Below, in pieces: positions 15,942 to 25,112 of a stretch of DNA of 64,000 bases. A model generated the notes under the pieces. The model searched no databases and was not told the DNA's origin. It was given only the letters and a program-made list of their open reading frames with translations. The stretch is from positions 2,542,001-2,606,000 of the forward strand of contig NZ_CP059733.1 in assembly GCF_000948985.2 (NCBI RefSeq), in the 5' to 3' direction. The position numbers and the translations under genes are program-made. This DNA comes from Thalassomonas viridans. Its GTDB lineage: Bacteria; Pseudomonadota; Gammaproteobacteria; Enterobacterales; Alteromonadaceae. The stretch's first letter is position 1. Each line of letters opens with the position of its first letter.

Positions 15942-17144
15942 TCAGGTAATTAAGGTCATGATTTCATCCGTCCATTTTACGGCCTGCCAATAGTGCTGGG
16001 TTAAAGCTTGCTGTTTTTGTTGTGGCAAGGCCGGCTTGAGGGCAAGGTTTTTTTCATAGTCCTTAACCAGCAACAGGACATTTTGTTCGCTGTAGTTATT
16101 ATCCTGCAATGCCGTTTTTATATGGGACGCCAGCCGTATTTCCTTCAATATATTGTCAAGCTTAAGGTTTAATGCCGCATCCAGTCCCGAAAACAAACCT
16201 ATGGTAAAACAGTCTTTGGCATTGGCAACTTTGACGGATTTGCCGTACAGCTCACAGGTTTTTGCCCGTACCAGTAAAGTGCGGAACAGTTCAACCGGCT
16301 GCTCTGACTCCGATACCAGGGTGAGGATTTTTGCCCATTGTTTGATGATATCCACCCCCAGCATGACTACGGCTTCATGAATATTTTCGATTTCCCGTTT
16401 AAACGGATACAGGGGGCAGTTGATAATCTTCAATAACTTAAAAGTTAACCTTGGGTCGGTGGCAATAAGTTCGGCTATTTCGTCGTTGCTGATGTCTTCA
16501 CGGCTTAACTCTGAGATCAGTTGTAATGCCACTTGCTTGTTGGCGGTGACTTTATTGCCGGTGATGACTTTAGGACGTTCCAGGTAATAGCCTTGAAATA
16601 ATTCGAATCCCATTTGCAGGCAGCGGTCAAAGCTCTCTTTGTCCTCGACTTTTTCCGCAAGCAGGCTGAAGTTGTGGCCGTTAAGGTTTTTCAAGTAGTG
16701 CTCGATGTCATCCAGCGATTCCGCCTGGACGTCTATTTTCAGGTAAGAGATATAGGGAAAAAGTTTGGAGTGCTGGCCCGCTAATTCAAAGTCATCCAGG
16801 GCAAAGGTAAATCCTCTCTGTTTTAGTTTCCTGATGCAGTTAATGCTCCTTTCGCTGATTTCTACCGTTTCTAAGATCTCAAATACCAGGTTCGGGGGAG
16901 GAGTAGAGAAAAAACTTTCGGAGGTGAGGAATTCAAGATCGACATTGATAAAGATAGGGCGGTTGGCGGATATTTCTTCATCCAGGGAATTCATACATAA
17001 ATTGGCAAGCAGCTCGGATGTTGCCTTAAAGTCATCGGTCACCCCGGCGTTTTGGCTGTCGTCGCCGCGGTACAATAACTCAAATGCAAATAACTGATTG
17101 TTTTGGTTATAGATGGGCTGCCTGGCAAGCATATTAATATTCAT
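15942..17144 (-). CDS. EAL-HDOD domain signalling protein
   Basis: Residues 1-200 form an EAL-type domain: LARQPIYNQNNQLFAFELLYRG, where the catalytic EAL is changed to ELL, then FINVDLEFL, LVFEILE, FALDDFE, YLKIDV, LLAEKVE. Residues ~205-400 are an HDOD domain (LISELSREDISNDEIAELIATDPRLTFKLLKIIN, then VVMLG). The family (CdgJ-like in Vibrio) affects motility and c-di-GMP responses. The altered EAL motif suggests weak or no phosphodiesterase activity and a binding role. 400 aa, full length. Start ATG 17144. Confidence 0.88.
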   Translation of the reverse strand: MNINMLARQPIYNQNNQLFAFELLYRGDDSQNAGVTDDFKATSELLANLCMNSLDEEISANRPIFINVDLEFLTSESFFSTPPPNLVFEILETVEISERSINCIRKLKQRGFTFALDDFELAGQHSKLFPYISYLKIDVQAESLDDIEHYLKNLNGHNFSLLAEKVEDKESFDRCLQMGFELFQGYYLERPKVITGNKVTANKQVALQLISELSREDISNDEIAELIATDPRLTFKLLKIINCPLYPFKREIENIHEAVVMLGVDIIKQWAKILTLVSESEQPVELFRTLLVRAKTCELYGKSVKVANAKDCFTIGLFSGLDAALNLKLDNILKEIRLASHIKTALQDNNYSEQNVLLLVKDYEKNLALKPALPQQKQQALTQHYWQAVKWTDEIMTLIT

Positions 17145-17453
17145 TCTTGTCCCTTTTCTTGAATGTTAAATACTTTACAGAACTAATATTAGCCGCTTTT
17201 ACCTGAAAGCGGTAATAGTGGTTGTACCGGCTTTTACCGTAAAGGAGATAATCACTTAAGTCAGGTGAAATCCTATTAACCTGATGTGGATGACGCTTTT
17301 TTGGCGGAACATTGGCTGGAAATTATTGCTGGTTGGCTAATAAAAAAACGGTTTATATACCAAGCTTAAAATGAAGTAATTCTTTAACGAAAATATAACG
17401 CAGGTATTACATATATCTGTTAACCCACCCGAGTCAAAAAGGACGATTTGACA
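17145..17453. other. Intergenic region between divergent genes
   Basis: Holds the promoters of the EAL-HDOD gene (minus) and the serine protease (plus). No repeat, RNA or ORF is recognised. Confidence 0.4.
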
Positions 17454-19565
17454 ATGTATAAATATGTTTTAGCTTTACTGGTTTTTAGTGGCCTCAGTCC
17501 GGCGGCAAATGCCGACACGGTGAAAAAGACCGCCGCTCCCGTGACAATTATAGCAGAAACGGTTGAGCAGAAGTTTGCTTTATCGCCGGAGAAATCGCTC
17601 AGTCTTGCCGGCAGCAATGGCCGGGAATATCAAATTAAAATTAAAAAGGCCGGGGCCGATTTTATTAAAGTGCATTTCAGCCATTTCAATATTCCTGCCG
17701 GTGCGTCGGTGGCGGTAACCGATGCCGCCGGTAAAGAGCGTTATGTTTATGATGGCGTCGCCCGTAACCAGGCCACCTTTGACAGCGCGGTAGAAAACGG
17801 CGTGAACCAGTTTTCCGCGATGTCGGTTTTTGGCGATACCGCACTCGTGACCCTGAGCCTGGCGCCGGGCAGCAAGTGGCAGGCGCATCATCAGGTGAAT
17901 ATTGACCGCTTCAATGCCGGCTTTGGCAGCGGTGATGTTAACCATACCCTGGGGGGCGAGCAAAACTTATCCGGGGATATAGGCATAGAGTCTACCTGTG
18001 GCGTGAACGAGCGCCGGGATGTGGCCTGCTGGGAAGACTCCAATCCGGTAGAATTTGAGCGTACCCGTCCGGTGGCGCGTTTGCTGATGTCCGGCAGCGG
18101 CTTATGCACCGGCTGGCGTGTCGGCGACGATAACCTGATGTTTACCAACGAACATTGCGTCGGCAGCCAGAGCGAACTGACCAATACCGAAGTCTGGTTT
18201 AATTACCAGAAAACCACCTGTGGCGGCTCTGAGTTTGCCGGTACTGTGAAGGTGACAGGTAATACCCTGTTGAAATCCGATTACGAGCTCGATTACACCC
18301 TGTTTTCCGTGAATGACTTCCAAAGCATTTCAGGTTTCGGTAATTTTGGCCTGGATGTAAGAACGCCGACTTTATCGGAGCGCATTTATATTGCCCAGCA
18401 CGGTTCGGGTAACCCGAAAGAGCTGGCGATAGAAAGCGACTCCAACGCCAGCGGTTTGTGTGAAATCGACCTTGCCGTAGCCAACGGCCGGGGCACAGGC
18501 ACAGATACCGGGTATTTCTGTGACACTATCGGCGGTTCTTCCGGCTCTCCGGTTCTAGCGGCAGCCAGCAACAAGGTAATTGCCCTGCATCACTTCGGCG
18601 GCTGTGAAAACCAGGGGGTCAGGATAGATCAGATCTGGCCGCAGGTTTCCAGTTACTTTAACGATGTACCGCCGCTTGGCGATAACAACAGCGGCGGCAA
18701 CCAGCCGCCGGTGGCCGTGATCACTTATACCTGCGATGCCTTAGTGTGTGATTTTGACGGCTCGGGCTCGGTTGATGTCGACGGCTCTATCACCAGTTAC
18801 AACTGGTGGGTGGACGATGTTGCGGTATCAAGCAATGCCACTATGCAGCATACCTTTGCCGCTACCGGCAATTATACCGTGTCGCTGCAGGTGACCGATA
18901 ATGAAGGGGTACAGAGACGCAGGGATATCAGTGTCAATGTTTCCGACGGTCTGCCGGGAGAATTACAGTCAGGAGTACCGGTTACCGGCTTAACCGCAGC
19001 GAAAGACGGCGAGCTGGACTTTTTTATTGATGTTAGCGGTAATAACAACAAGGTGGTCATTAATATGAGCGGCGGCAGCGGCGATGCCGACCTGTACGTG
19101 AAAAGCGGCAGTGCACCGACGAAAAGCGATTACGATTGCCGTCCCTATCTCAGCGGCAATAACGAGTCATGCACCATCACCATGAGCAGTGCCGGGCGGG
19201 TGTATATTAAAGTGATCGGTTATTCGGCCTTTAGCGGGGCCAGCCTGGTTGCCACTATCAATACCGATATTCCCGATGATTTCCCTAAAACAGATCTTTC
19301 GGCAACCCAGGGCAACTGGATATATGACGAATACCCGGTACCTGGCGGCGTTAGCCAGATAGCTGTCAGTATTTCCGGCGGTAGCGGTGATGCCGACCTG
19401 TATATACGCAAAGGACAGCAGCCGACCACAAGCGATTATATCTGCCGTCCTTATTTAAACGGTAATAATGAAAGCTGTACCGTTGATATCACCGACAGCC
19501 AGGCCATCCATATCGGCATCAGGGCCTACAGCAGTTTTAGTGGTGTGACTTTGGATGTGAATTAA
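17454..19565 (+). CDS. Secreted trypsin-like serine protease with PKD and two PPC domains
   Basis: Signal peptide MYKYVLALLVFSGLSPAANA, a ~150-residue N-terminal beta domain, then an S1-type protease: TNEHC (His234), ELDYTLF (Asp280) and GGSSGSPV (Ser363). A PKD domain follows (CDGSGSVDVDGS-like start, YTVSLQVTDNEG), then two tandem PPC domains, each with SGGSGDADLY and CRPYL/ESCT. About 703 aa from ATG 17454; a TTG six bases upstream is also possible since AGGA lies close to it. The protease probably acts outside the cell on proteins. The two PPC repeats are close relatives, suggesting internal duplication. Confidence 0.9.
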   Translation: MYKYVLALLVFSGLSPAANADTVKKTAAPVTIIAETVEQKFALSPEKSLSLAGSNGREYQIKIKKAGADFIKVHFSHFNIPAGASVAVTDAAGKERYVYDGVARNQATFDSAVENGVNQFSAMSVFGDTALVTLSLAPGSKWQAHHQVNIDRFNAGFGSGDVNHTLGGEQNLSGDIGIESTCGVNERRDVACWEDSNPVEFERTRPVARLLMSGSGLCTGWRVGDDNLMFTNEHCVGSQSELTNTEVWFNYQKTTCGGSEFAGTVKVTGNTLLKSDYELDYTLFSVNDFQSISGFGNFGLDVRTPTLSERIYIAQHGSGNPKELAIESDSNASGLCEIDLAVANGRGTGTDTGYFCDTIGGSSGSPVLAAASNKVIALHHFGGCENQGVRIDQIWPQVSSYFNDVPPLGDNNSGGNQPPVAVITYTCDALVCDFDGSGSVDVDGSITSYNWWVDDVAVSSNATMQHTFAATGNYTVSLQVTDNEGVQRRRDISVNVSDGLPGELQSGVPVTGLTAAKDGELDFFIDVSGNNNKVVINMSGGSGDADLYVKSGSAPTKSDYDCRPYLSGNNESCTITMSSAGRVYIKVIGYSAFSGASLVATINTDIPDDFPKTDLSATQGNWIYDEYPVPGGVSQIAVSISGGSGDADLYIRKGQQPTTSDYICRPYLNGNNESCTVDITDSQAIHIGIRAYSSFSGVTLDVN

Positions 19566-19621
19566 CGTCCGGCTGTTTTAAATACTGTTTGTGCAGTAAA
19601 AACGTAAAACGGGAAAGAACA

Positions 19622-19656
19622 GAAGCTGACGGTCAAAATGATCGTCAGCTTTTTAT
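19622..19656 (+). terminator. Terminator of the serine protease gene
   Basis: AAGCTGACG and CGTCAGCTT form a 9-bp stem followed by TTTTATTT. The first 51-bp repeat begins directly at its T-run. Confidence 0.8.
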
Positions 19657-19807
19657 TTACAGGATGTAATGTATGCCATGGGTTCACGGATGAACAGGAA
19701 TGGCGATTTACAGGATGTAATGTATGCCATGGGTTCACGGATGAACAGGAATGGCGATTTACAGGATGTAATGTATGCCATGGGTTCATGGATGAACAGG
19801 AATGGCG
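19655..19807 (+). repeat. Three tandem copies of a 51-bp repeat
   Basis: Units start at 19655, 19706 and 19757, each beginning ATTTACAGGATGTAATG and ending GGAATGGCG. The first two look identical; the third differs at one base in GGTTCA(C/T)GG. The period is a multiple of three, so frames stay open through all copies. Each unit has AGGA four bases ahead of an ATG. A diverged solitary copy sits at 10262-10312. Confidence 0.95.
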
Positions 19808-19870
19808 ATCTTAGGAAATCAGCTGTCATGGGTGATCACTGGCTGTGCCCAGGGCTGACTTCCCGGTAAA

Positions 19871-20446
19871 TTATTTAGAGTCGGCGCGGCTCATATATTT
19901 CTGTTCGGCGGTATTAACTTTTACCTTGTCGCCGGTAGAAATATATTCAGGTACTTGGATCACCAGGCCGGTAGATAAAGTCGCCGGTTTGGTACGGGAG
20001 GTTGCGGATGCGCCTTTAATGGACGGGTCGGTTTCGATAACTTCCAGGTCAACGCTTGACGGTAAATCAAGGCCGGCCGGTGCGCCGTCTACCAGGATCA
20101 CCTGGATGCCCTGGGTATTTTCGTCAATAAACATGACTTCGTCGACAATGCTTTCTTTATTGAGGTTATACGGGGTGTAATCTTCGTTATCCATAAACAC
20201 CAGCTCATCACCGTCAAGGTAGGAAAACATGACCTGGCGGCGGATCAAGTCGGCCAGGGTCAGCATTTCGCTGTCTTTAAAGGTATGGTCAACTTTTAAA
20301 CCTGTTACCACGTCATACATACGCATGCGGTATAAGCTGCCGCCGGCGCGGCCCTGGGGTACAGAGCGCTCGATATCCCGGATAATATATACACTGTTGT
20401 TGTATTCGATTGCGGTATTCTTTTTAACTTCACTCGCCTTTGGCAT
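19871..20446 (-). CDS. efpL: Elongation factor P-like protein (EfpL/YeiP)
   Basis: 191 aa with the three beta-domains of EF-P. Domain 1 holds the EfpL-type loop [19 protein letters not shown], which replaces the modified Lys/Arg loop of classical EF-P. Domain 2 starts around DHTFKDSEM and ends near PSSVDLEVI; domain 3 holds [28 protein letters not shown]. The protein helps ribosomes past proline-containing stalls. Full length; start ATG 20446. Confidence 0.93.
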   Translation of the reverse strand: MPKASEVKKNTAIEYNNSVYIIRDIERSVPQGRAGGSLYRMRMYDVVTGLKVDHTFKDSEMLTLADLIRRQVMFSYLDGDELVFMDNEDYTPYNLNKESIVDEVMFIDENTQGIQVILVDGAPAGLDLPSSVDLEVIETDPSIKGASATSRTKPATLSTGLVIQVPEYISTGDKVKVNTAEQKYMSRADSK

Positions 20447-20571
20447 GAGAAAATTCTTCCTAAAAATTATTGTGGGAGGAAAATACCATGTACGGGATTT
20501 TATGCAAGTGCTTAACGCTTTAACACTTGATTTCTTTAGGTGTTATTAACCTGAACGACAATTCTGAAACA

Positions 20572-20976
20572 TCACAGGTCCTGGCTGGAATACAAATTCA
20601 AAATGGGAAATTTGCTTTCGCCGAAGGAGACGGTGATCGACTGGGTTTCATTGCCTTCAAAGTGTAACTTATATTCCAGCGGGCTGCGGCGCTGGCCGTC
20701 GGCGAACAGGGCCATCAGGTGGTGGTGTTCCAGCATGCGGTTGCCGGATGAGGTATTGGTCAGGGTGATCACGCTCCAGCGCTCTCCCTGCTCGTTGCTC
20801 ATCAGTACATAGTTGATGATTTTAAAGTCGCTTTCTTTCGGCTTGATATTTCTGTCATTGGGAAAAGACAGGTGCAGCTGGTTTGACAGTGAGCGGTCAA
20901 CCGTTAAGGCTTCGGTGCCCTCTGCCAGGCTGGCAAAGGAGGATATGGCTAACAGGGGAATAAGAGCTTTGATCAT
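20572..20976 (-). CDS. Hypothetical periplasmic protein
   Basis: 134 aa from ATG 20976: signal peptide MIKALIPLLAISSFASLAEG, then a beta-rich domain with LHLSFPNDRNIKP, WSVITLTNTSSGNRMLEHHHLMALF and SITVSFGESKFP. No named family is recognised. An upstream GTG (20994) would also be in frame but would spoil the signal peptide. Single gene, no partner evident. Confidence 0.6.
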   Translation of the reverse strand: MIKALIPLLAISSFASLAEGTEALTVDRSLSNQLHLSFPNDRNIKPKESDFKIINYVLMSNEQGERWSVITLTNTSSGNRMLEHHHLMALFADGQRRSPLEYKLHFEGNETQSITVSFGESKFPILNLYSSQDL

Positions 20977-21058
20977 AATTTTTTCTGGTATCACCTTAGT
21001 TTACTGTTTTGAGCGGTAAGGATTTATTTCACTCTACCACAGCCTAAAAGTCATTCAA

Positions 21059-22435
21059 TTAATTGTTCGTTTTTGTTTCGTCATGTGTTTCATTATTAAC
21101 TAAGTCCCTTATCACTTCTAAGCCGGCTTTTAGCTGTTGCCTGTCTTTGGCGGCGGTCAGGCTGACACGGATACATTGCGGGAACTGGTGTCCGGCGGCA
21201 AAGAGTGAGGCCGGCACCACGGCAATGCCATGCTGCTGGCATTTTTCGGCAAAAGCGTCGGCATCAACCGGTACCGGCAGCCAAACATGGGAGCTGCATC
21301 CCCGGTTGATAAGGCAGAAACTTTTGGCAAAAATCTGTTTAAAAAGCTGGTATCTTTGCTTAATTTCTTGTTGTTGCCAGCGAAGGCGCTCGGTTGCCGT
21401 GCCGTCGTGAATCCAGCGTTGGGCAATATCGGCCATCAAGGGGCTCAGTTGCCAGCTGGTGACATGGGATTCGCCGTCTATTTGTTTGATGATGTCATGC
21501 TCCCCGGCCAGTATGGCAAAGCGTATGCCTGGGGCAACGGTTTTGGCAAAGCTGGTAATGAGTACCGAGTGATTTTTTATGGTGCCGGAAACCGGTGCTG
21601 TGCCTGCCAGGGCGCCGACCACGAACTCTTCGATAAATAAAATATTATGGCGGGTGATAACTTCCGTATAAGCCTGTTTACGCGCCTCCCCCATACTGCT
21701 GCCGGTAGGGTTTTGCAGGGTGGGATCGGATACCAGGACTTTAGCTTTGGTGGTTCTGACGGCAAGTTCCAGAGAAGCGGGCAGCATGCCCTGGTGATCC
21801 ATTTTTATGCCGTAGAGTTTTAACCCCAACACCCGGGCCACCGCCTTGATACCGGGGAAGGTCAGTTCATCCACCAGCACGGTATCGCCTTTATCACAGC
21901 AAGTTAATAAAGTGATCAGCAAGGCGTTTTGTGCGCTGGTAGTGGTGATGCAGGCTGCCGGCGAGATGTGGTAGCCAAGCTCCGCCAGCCACTTAGCGGC
22001 AGCAATTTTCATTTCCTGCAAAGCCCGGGGGCTGTGGTAATTGAGCAATTCATTGATGTTTGCTTCACGGTTAAGCATGGCCGCTAAAGTGTTTTCCAGG
22101 TGTGTATCGGCTGGATTTACCGCAGGCACATGGGTACTGAGATCGATAAACTGTTCGGGCGTACCTTGTTTAAGTTCGAACAGGGCTGCCTCCGTGCTTT
22201 TTCCCAAAATAAAGGTGCCCCTGCCAACTTCGCCATAAATTAAATGGCGTTTGGTGGCTTCCTGAAAAGCCTTGGTGACCGTGCTGAGGTTGACGCCTAA
22301 ATGCCAGGCGAGCTGGCGCTGCGGCGGCAGCTTGTCGCCAACGGCTAGCTCCCCCGAGCTGATGGCTTTGGCCATGGCCGATACCAGGCGTTGATACAAG
22401 GGGCCAGTTTCCTGGCTGAGATCCGGTGACCACAT
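21059..22435 (-). CDS. MocR-type GntR regulator with aminotransferase domain
   Basis: 458 aa from ATG 22435. Residues 1-75 are a GntR winged helix-turn-helix (LYQRLVSAMAKAISSGELAVGDKLPPQRQLAWHLGVNLSTVTKAFQE). The rest is a fold-type I PLP aminotransferase domain: LLTCCDKGDTVLVDELTF, SDPTLQNPTGSSM, and SFAKTVAPGIR with the PLP lysine. MocR proteins bind PLP adducts and activate a neighbouring PLP enzyme or transporter gene. Here the divergent gene is a PLP-dependent dehydratase, the likely target. A pair of direct repeats in the gap (22447-22477) looks like its operator. Confidence 0.9.
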   Translation of the reverse strand: MWSPDLSQETGPLYQRLVSAMAKAISSGELAVGDKLPPQRQLAWHLGVNLSTVTKAFQEATKRHLIYGEVGRGTFILGKSTEAALFELKQGTPEQFIDLSTHVPAVNPADTHLENTLAAMLNREANINELLNYHSPRALQEMKIAAAKWLAELGYHISPAACITTTSAQNALLITLLTCCDKGDTVLVDELTFPGIKAVARVLGLKLYGIKMDHQGMLPASLELAVRTTKAKVLVSDPTLQNPTGSSMGEARKQAYTEVITRHNILFIEEFVVGALAGTAPVSGTIKNHSVLITSFAKTVAPGIRFAILAGEHDIIKQIDGESHVTSWQLSPLMADIAQRWIHDGTATERLRWQQQEIKQRYQLFKQIFAKSFCLINRGCSSHVWLPVPVDADAFAEKCQQHGIAVVPASLFAAGHQFPQCIRVSLTAAKDRQQLKAGLEVIRDLVNNETHDETKTNN

Positions 22436-22446
22436 TTTTATTGTCT

Positions 22447-22477
22447 GCCATACAATATAATTATTGAGCCATACAAT
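22447..22477. promoter_or_regulatory. Probable MocR operator (two direct repeats)
   Basis: GCCATACAAT occurs at 22447-22456 and again at 22468-22477, 21 bp apart, about two helical turns. Paired direct repeats in the divergent gap are typical for MocR regulators such as GabR and PdxR. The pair lies just upstream of the regulator start, so autorepression is also likely. Confidence 0.6.
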
Positions 22478-22543
22478 TTCGCAGGCTAATATCAAAGTCA
22501 ACTGATTTAGCGCATTTCGCATTATATAAGGTGGTTTATTATT

Positions 22544-23512
22544 ATGTTTAGCCTGGAAGAACTCGAACAAGCAACAGCACTGGTACATCAGCATATCTTA
22601 CCTACACCGCAGTATAACTGGCCGCAATTGTGCAGGGAAAGCGGTTGCGATCTCTGGGTAAAACATGAAAACCATACCCCGACTACAGCGTTTAAAGTAC
22701 GGGGCGGTATAGTGTTACTCAACCACCTTAACAGCCTGGCACAAAAACCGCGGGGCATAATTTCGGCAACCGTGGGTAACCACGGGCAAAGCCTGGCTTA
22801 TGCCGGGCAAAAGGTCGGTATGCCGGTGACCATAGTGGTGCCCGAAGGCAATAATGAAGATCAGAACCGCGCCATAGAAGGTTTTGGTGCCAACCTGGTG
22901 ATTTTCGGCCGTGACTTTGAGGCGGCCAGGCAGCACAGCCTGCAGTTACAGCAAGAATACGGCTACCAGGCAATAGCTCCCTTTGCGCGGGAGCTGGTGT
23001 TGGGGGTTGCCAGTTATGCGCTTGAGTTTTTCTCGGCGGTGCCGGATCTGGATACGGTTTATGTGCCTATCGGTATGGGCTCGGGGATTTGCGGCTTGAT
23101 TAAAACCCGGGACTTGCTCGGCCTGAAAACAAAAATTGTCGGCGTGGTGTCCGAAGGGGCGCCTACCTTTGCACTTTCTTTCGAAGCGGGCAGGGTGATC
23201 CCGACAGACAGGGTGGATACCATAGCCGATGGCGTTGCCACCCGCTCGCCGATACAGGAGGCGTTTGATATTATCAAAGCAGGGGCGGAGCGTATCGTGA
23301 AAGTTAGCGATAATGAAATTGCCTCGGCCATGTACCAGTACTACCAGAAAACCCATAACCTGGCGGAACCTGCGGCGGCGGCCCCGCTGGCGGCACTGCT
23401 TCAGGAAAAACAGTGCATGAAAGGCAAAAAAGCCGGGGTGATTTTAACCGGCGGCAATATCGACTTTGACCGTATGGTGAAATATGTTATGCCTGTCGCC
23501 GCAGCTTGCTAG
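22544..23512 (+). CDS. PLP-dependent threonine/serine dehydratase-like enzyme
   Basis: 322 aa, fold-type II PLP enzyme. TTAFKVRGG holds the PLP lysine, SATVGNHGQSLAYAG is the phosphate/substrate loop, VPIGMGSGICG the glycine-rich phosphate cup and LTGGNIDF the C-terminal motif. Family members deaminate threonine or serine to 2-oxo acids; related ones act on hydroxyectoine breakdown products, so the substrate is open. Divergent from a MocR regulator, which probably controls it. Its 3' end overlaps the convergent antiporter gene by 26 bp. Confidence 0.85.
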   Translation: MFSLEELEQATALVHQHILPTPQYNWPQLCRESGCDLWVKHENHTPTTAFKVRGGIVLLNHLNSLAQKPRGIISATVGNHGQSLAYAGQKVGMPVTIVVPEGNNEDQNRAIEGFGANLVIFGRDFEAARQHSLQLQQEYGYQAIAPFARELVLGVASYALEFFSAVPDLDTVYVPIGMGSGICGLIKTRDLLGLKTKIVGVVSEGAPTFALSFEAGRVIPTDRVDTIADGVATRSPIQEAFDIIKAGAERIVKVSDNEIASAMYQYYQKTHNLAEPAAAAPLAALLQEKQCMKGKKAGVILTGGNIDFDRMVKYVMPVAAAC

Positions 23513-25112
23513 CTGAAATTATGCTTTGTTTGACCAGCAGGGCGGCGGTTTCCTGCTGGGCATGGACAAAGTTTTTGATGGCAAGGTCCGACAAGGCCTG
23601 TTGTTCTTCCCGGGTATTGATTTTCACCGTTAAAACGGCACCGGGATCGTAGTCGAGCACCGACTCGCAAATGATACGTTTGTTATTCAGGCTGTTTACC
23701 GTCAGGATTATGTTTTTGGCCTGTTCGGTTTTTAACGATTCCAGTACCGGCCGTTTTTCCAAATGGCCGAAATAGGCGGAATAGCCGCGCTCTCTGGCCA
23801 GCAGCACATGTTGCAGGTTGTCGGAAATGATGACGAAGGCGGTGTTGTTTTCTGCCAGCTCTTTGGCGACGATTCTGCCCAGGACATCGAAGCCGCACAC
23901 TATGGTATGGCCGCTGGCGCTGATAGGGGTGATTTTATCGGACTCGAAAAACTCCACCACGAATAACGAGGCGAGTTTATAGATGTTGTTGATCATAAAG
24001 GGGGTGATGATCATCGACAGCACAGTGATTAAAATCAGTGAGTTGCCCAGTGCATGCGGGAGAATATTTTGCTGGCTTGCGAGGGCAAAAATAGCAAAGG
24101 AAAATTCCCCTATCTGGCAAAGGGCCAGCGCCGCTTTTACCGAATCACTTTTGTTGGCTTTTTTGCGGATAAGCAAGTAGATGATAGCGGCCTTAAACAG
24201 CATCACCAGCAATAAAATCCCCAGGACCAGGTGCAGGTGGCCGGCAAAATAAAAAACATCTATTTTTGTGCCGATAGAAAAGAAAAACGCCCCTAACAAC
24301 AAGTCTTTATAGGAAGAGATATCTGATTCTACCTTAATATGGAACTGGGTTTCGGCAATGATCATACCGGCAATAAAGGCTCCCAGGGAATAGGTAAAGC
24401 CCATTTCATGGGCGATAAGGGAAGCGCCTAATACGATAGTGAAAACTGAGCCCAGAAATAACTCTTCCATTTTGGCTTTGGCGGAAAAATGCAGTAGCCA
24501 GGCAATAATTCTTTTCCCCAGGGTAAACATAAACAGGATAATGATGCCGGCGTATAGCAAGGTGTTGGTTAATACGGCCCCCGGGGATAATTCCCGGTTT
24601 GCCAGAAAACTCATCAGTAACAAGATAGGGATCACCGCCAGGTCCTGAAACACTAAAATAGCCACCGATTTTTCGCCGTATGGGGTGATGATATCTTTTG
24701 ATTTTTTTAAATAGGGCAGCACTATAGCGGTCGAAGACAGGCTAAAAGCCAGGGCGATAATCAAAGAGGAAACAGCATCAATAGCAAAGGCATAACGGGC
24801 AGCGAGGAAGATAAGGCCGGAGCATAGCGCCACCTGTAAAAAGCCGTTATAAAAAATCAGCGTTTTCATTTTATTGAGCCGGGCAAAAGACATCTCCAAG
24901 CCTATGGTAAACATCAGAAAAACAATGCCGAATTCGCCTATCAGTTCCAGCGAGTGAAGGTTATTGCTGCCATTGAAATTAAACAGGTTACTGATGATGG
25001 TGCCTGTGATGATGTAGCCGATAATATGGGAGATGGAAAATCTGGTGAGTACTATATTCAATACGCTGGCGATGGCCAGTGACAGGGCAAGAATAACAAG
25101 TATGGAATCCAT
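23487..25112 (-). CDS. CPA2-family cation:proton antiporter with TrkA-N domain
   Basis: 541 aa. About 12 membrane segments in residues 1-385, including the CPA2 signature SLSSTAIVLPYL and the ALCQIGEFSFAIFALA segment. Residues ~400-530 form a Rossmann RCK/TrkA-N domain (HTIVCGFDVLGRIVAKEL) that binds NAD(H) or another regulator. Likely K+ or Na+/H+ exchange in the inner membrane. Its last 26 bp overlap the end of the dehydratase gene on the other strand. Resembles, but is clearly distinct from, the antiporter at 46.9 kb. Confidence 0.88.
   Translation of the reverse strand: MDSILVILALSLAIASVLNIVLTRFSISHIIGYIITGTIISNLFNFNGSNNLHSLELIGEFGIVFLMFTIGLEMSFARLNKMKTLIFYNGFLQVALCSGLIFLAARYAFAIDAVSSLIIALAFSLSSTAIVLPYLKKSKDIITPYGEKSVAILVFQDLAVIPILLLMSFLANRELSPGAVLTNTLLYAGIIILFMFTLGKRIIAWLLHFSAKAKMEELFLGSVFTIVLGASLIAHEMGFTYSLGAFIAGMIIAETQFHIKVESDISSYKDLLLGAFFFSIGTKIDVFYFAGHLHLVLGILLLVMLFKAAIIYLLIRKKANKSDSVKAALALCQIGEFSFAIFALASQQNILPHALGNSLILITVLSMIITPFMINNIYKLASLFVVEFFESDKITPISASGHTIVCGFDVLGRIVAKELAENNTAFVIISDNLQHVLLARERGYSAYFGHLEKRPVLESLKTEQAKNIILTVNSLNNKRIICESVLDYDPGAVLTVKINTREEQQALSDLAIKNFVHAQQETAALLVKQSIISASKLRRQA

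Noticed and set aside
19669..19869. Open frame across the 51-bp repeats (MYAMGSRMNRNGDL repeats)
   Set aside because: Open only because the period is a multiple of three and the repeat lacks stops; the opposite strand is open as well. Reported as a repeat.
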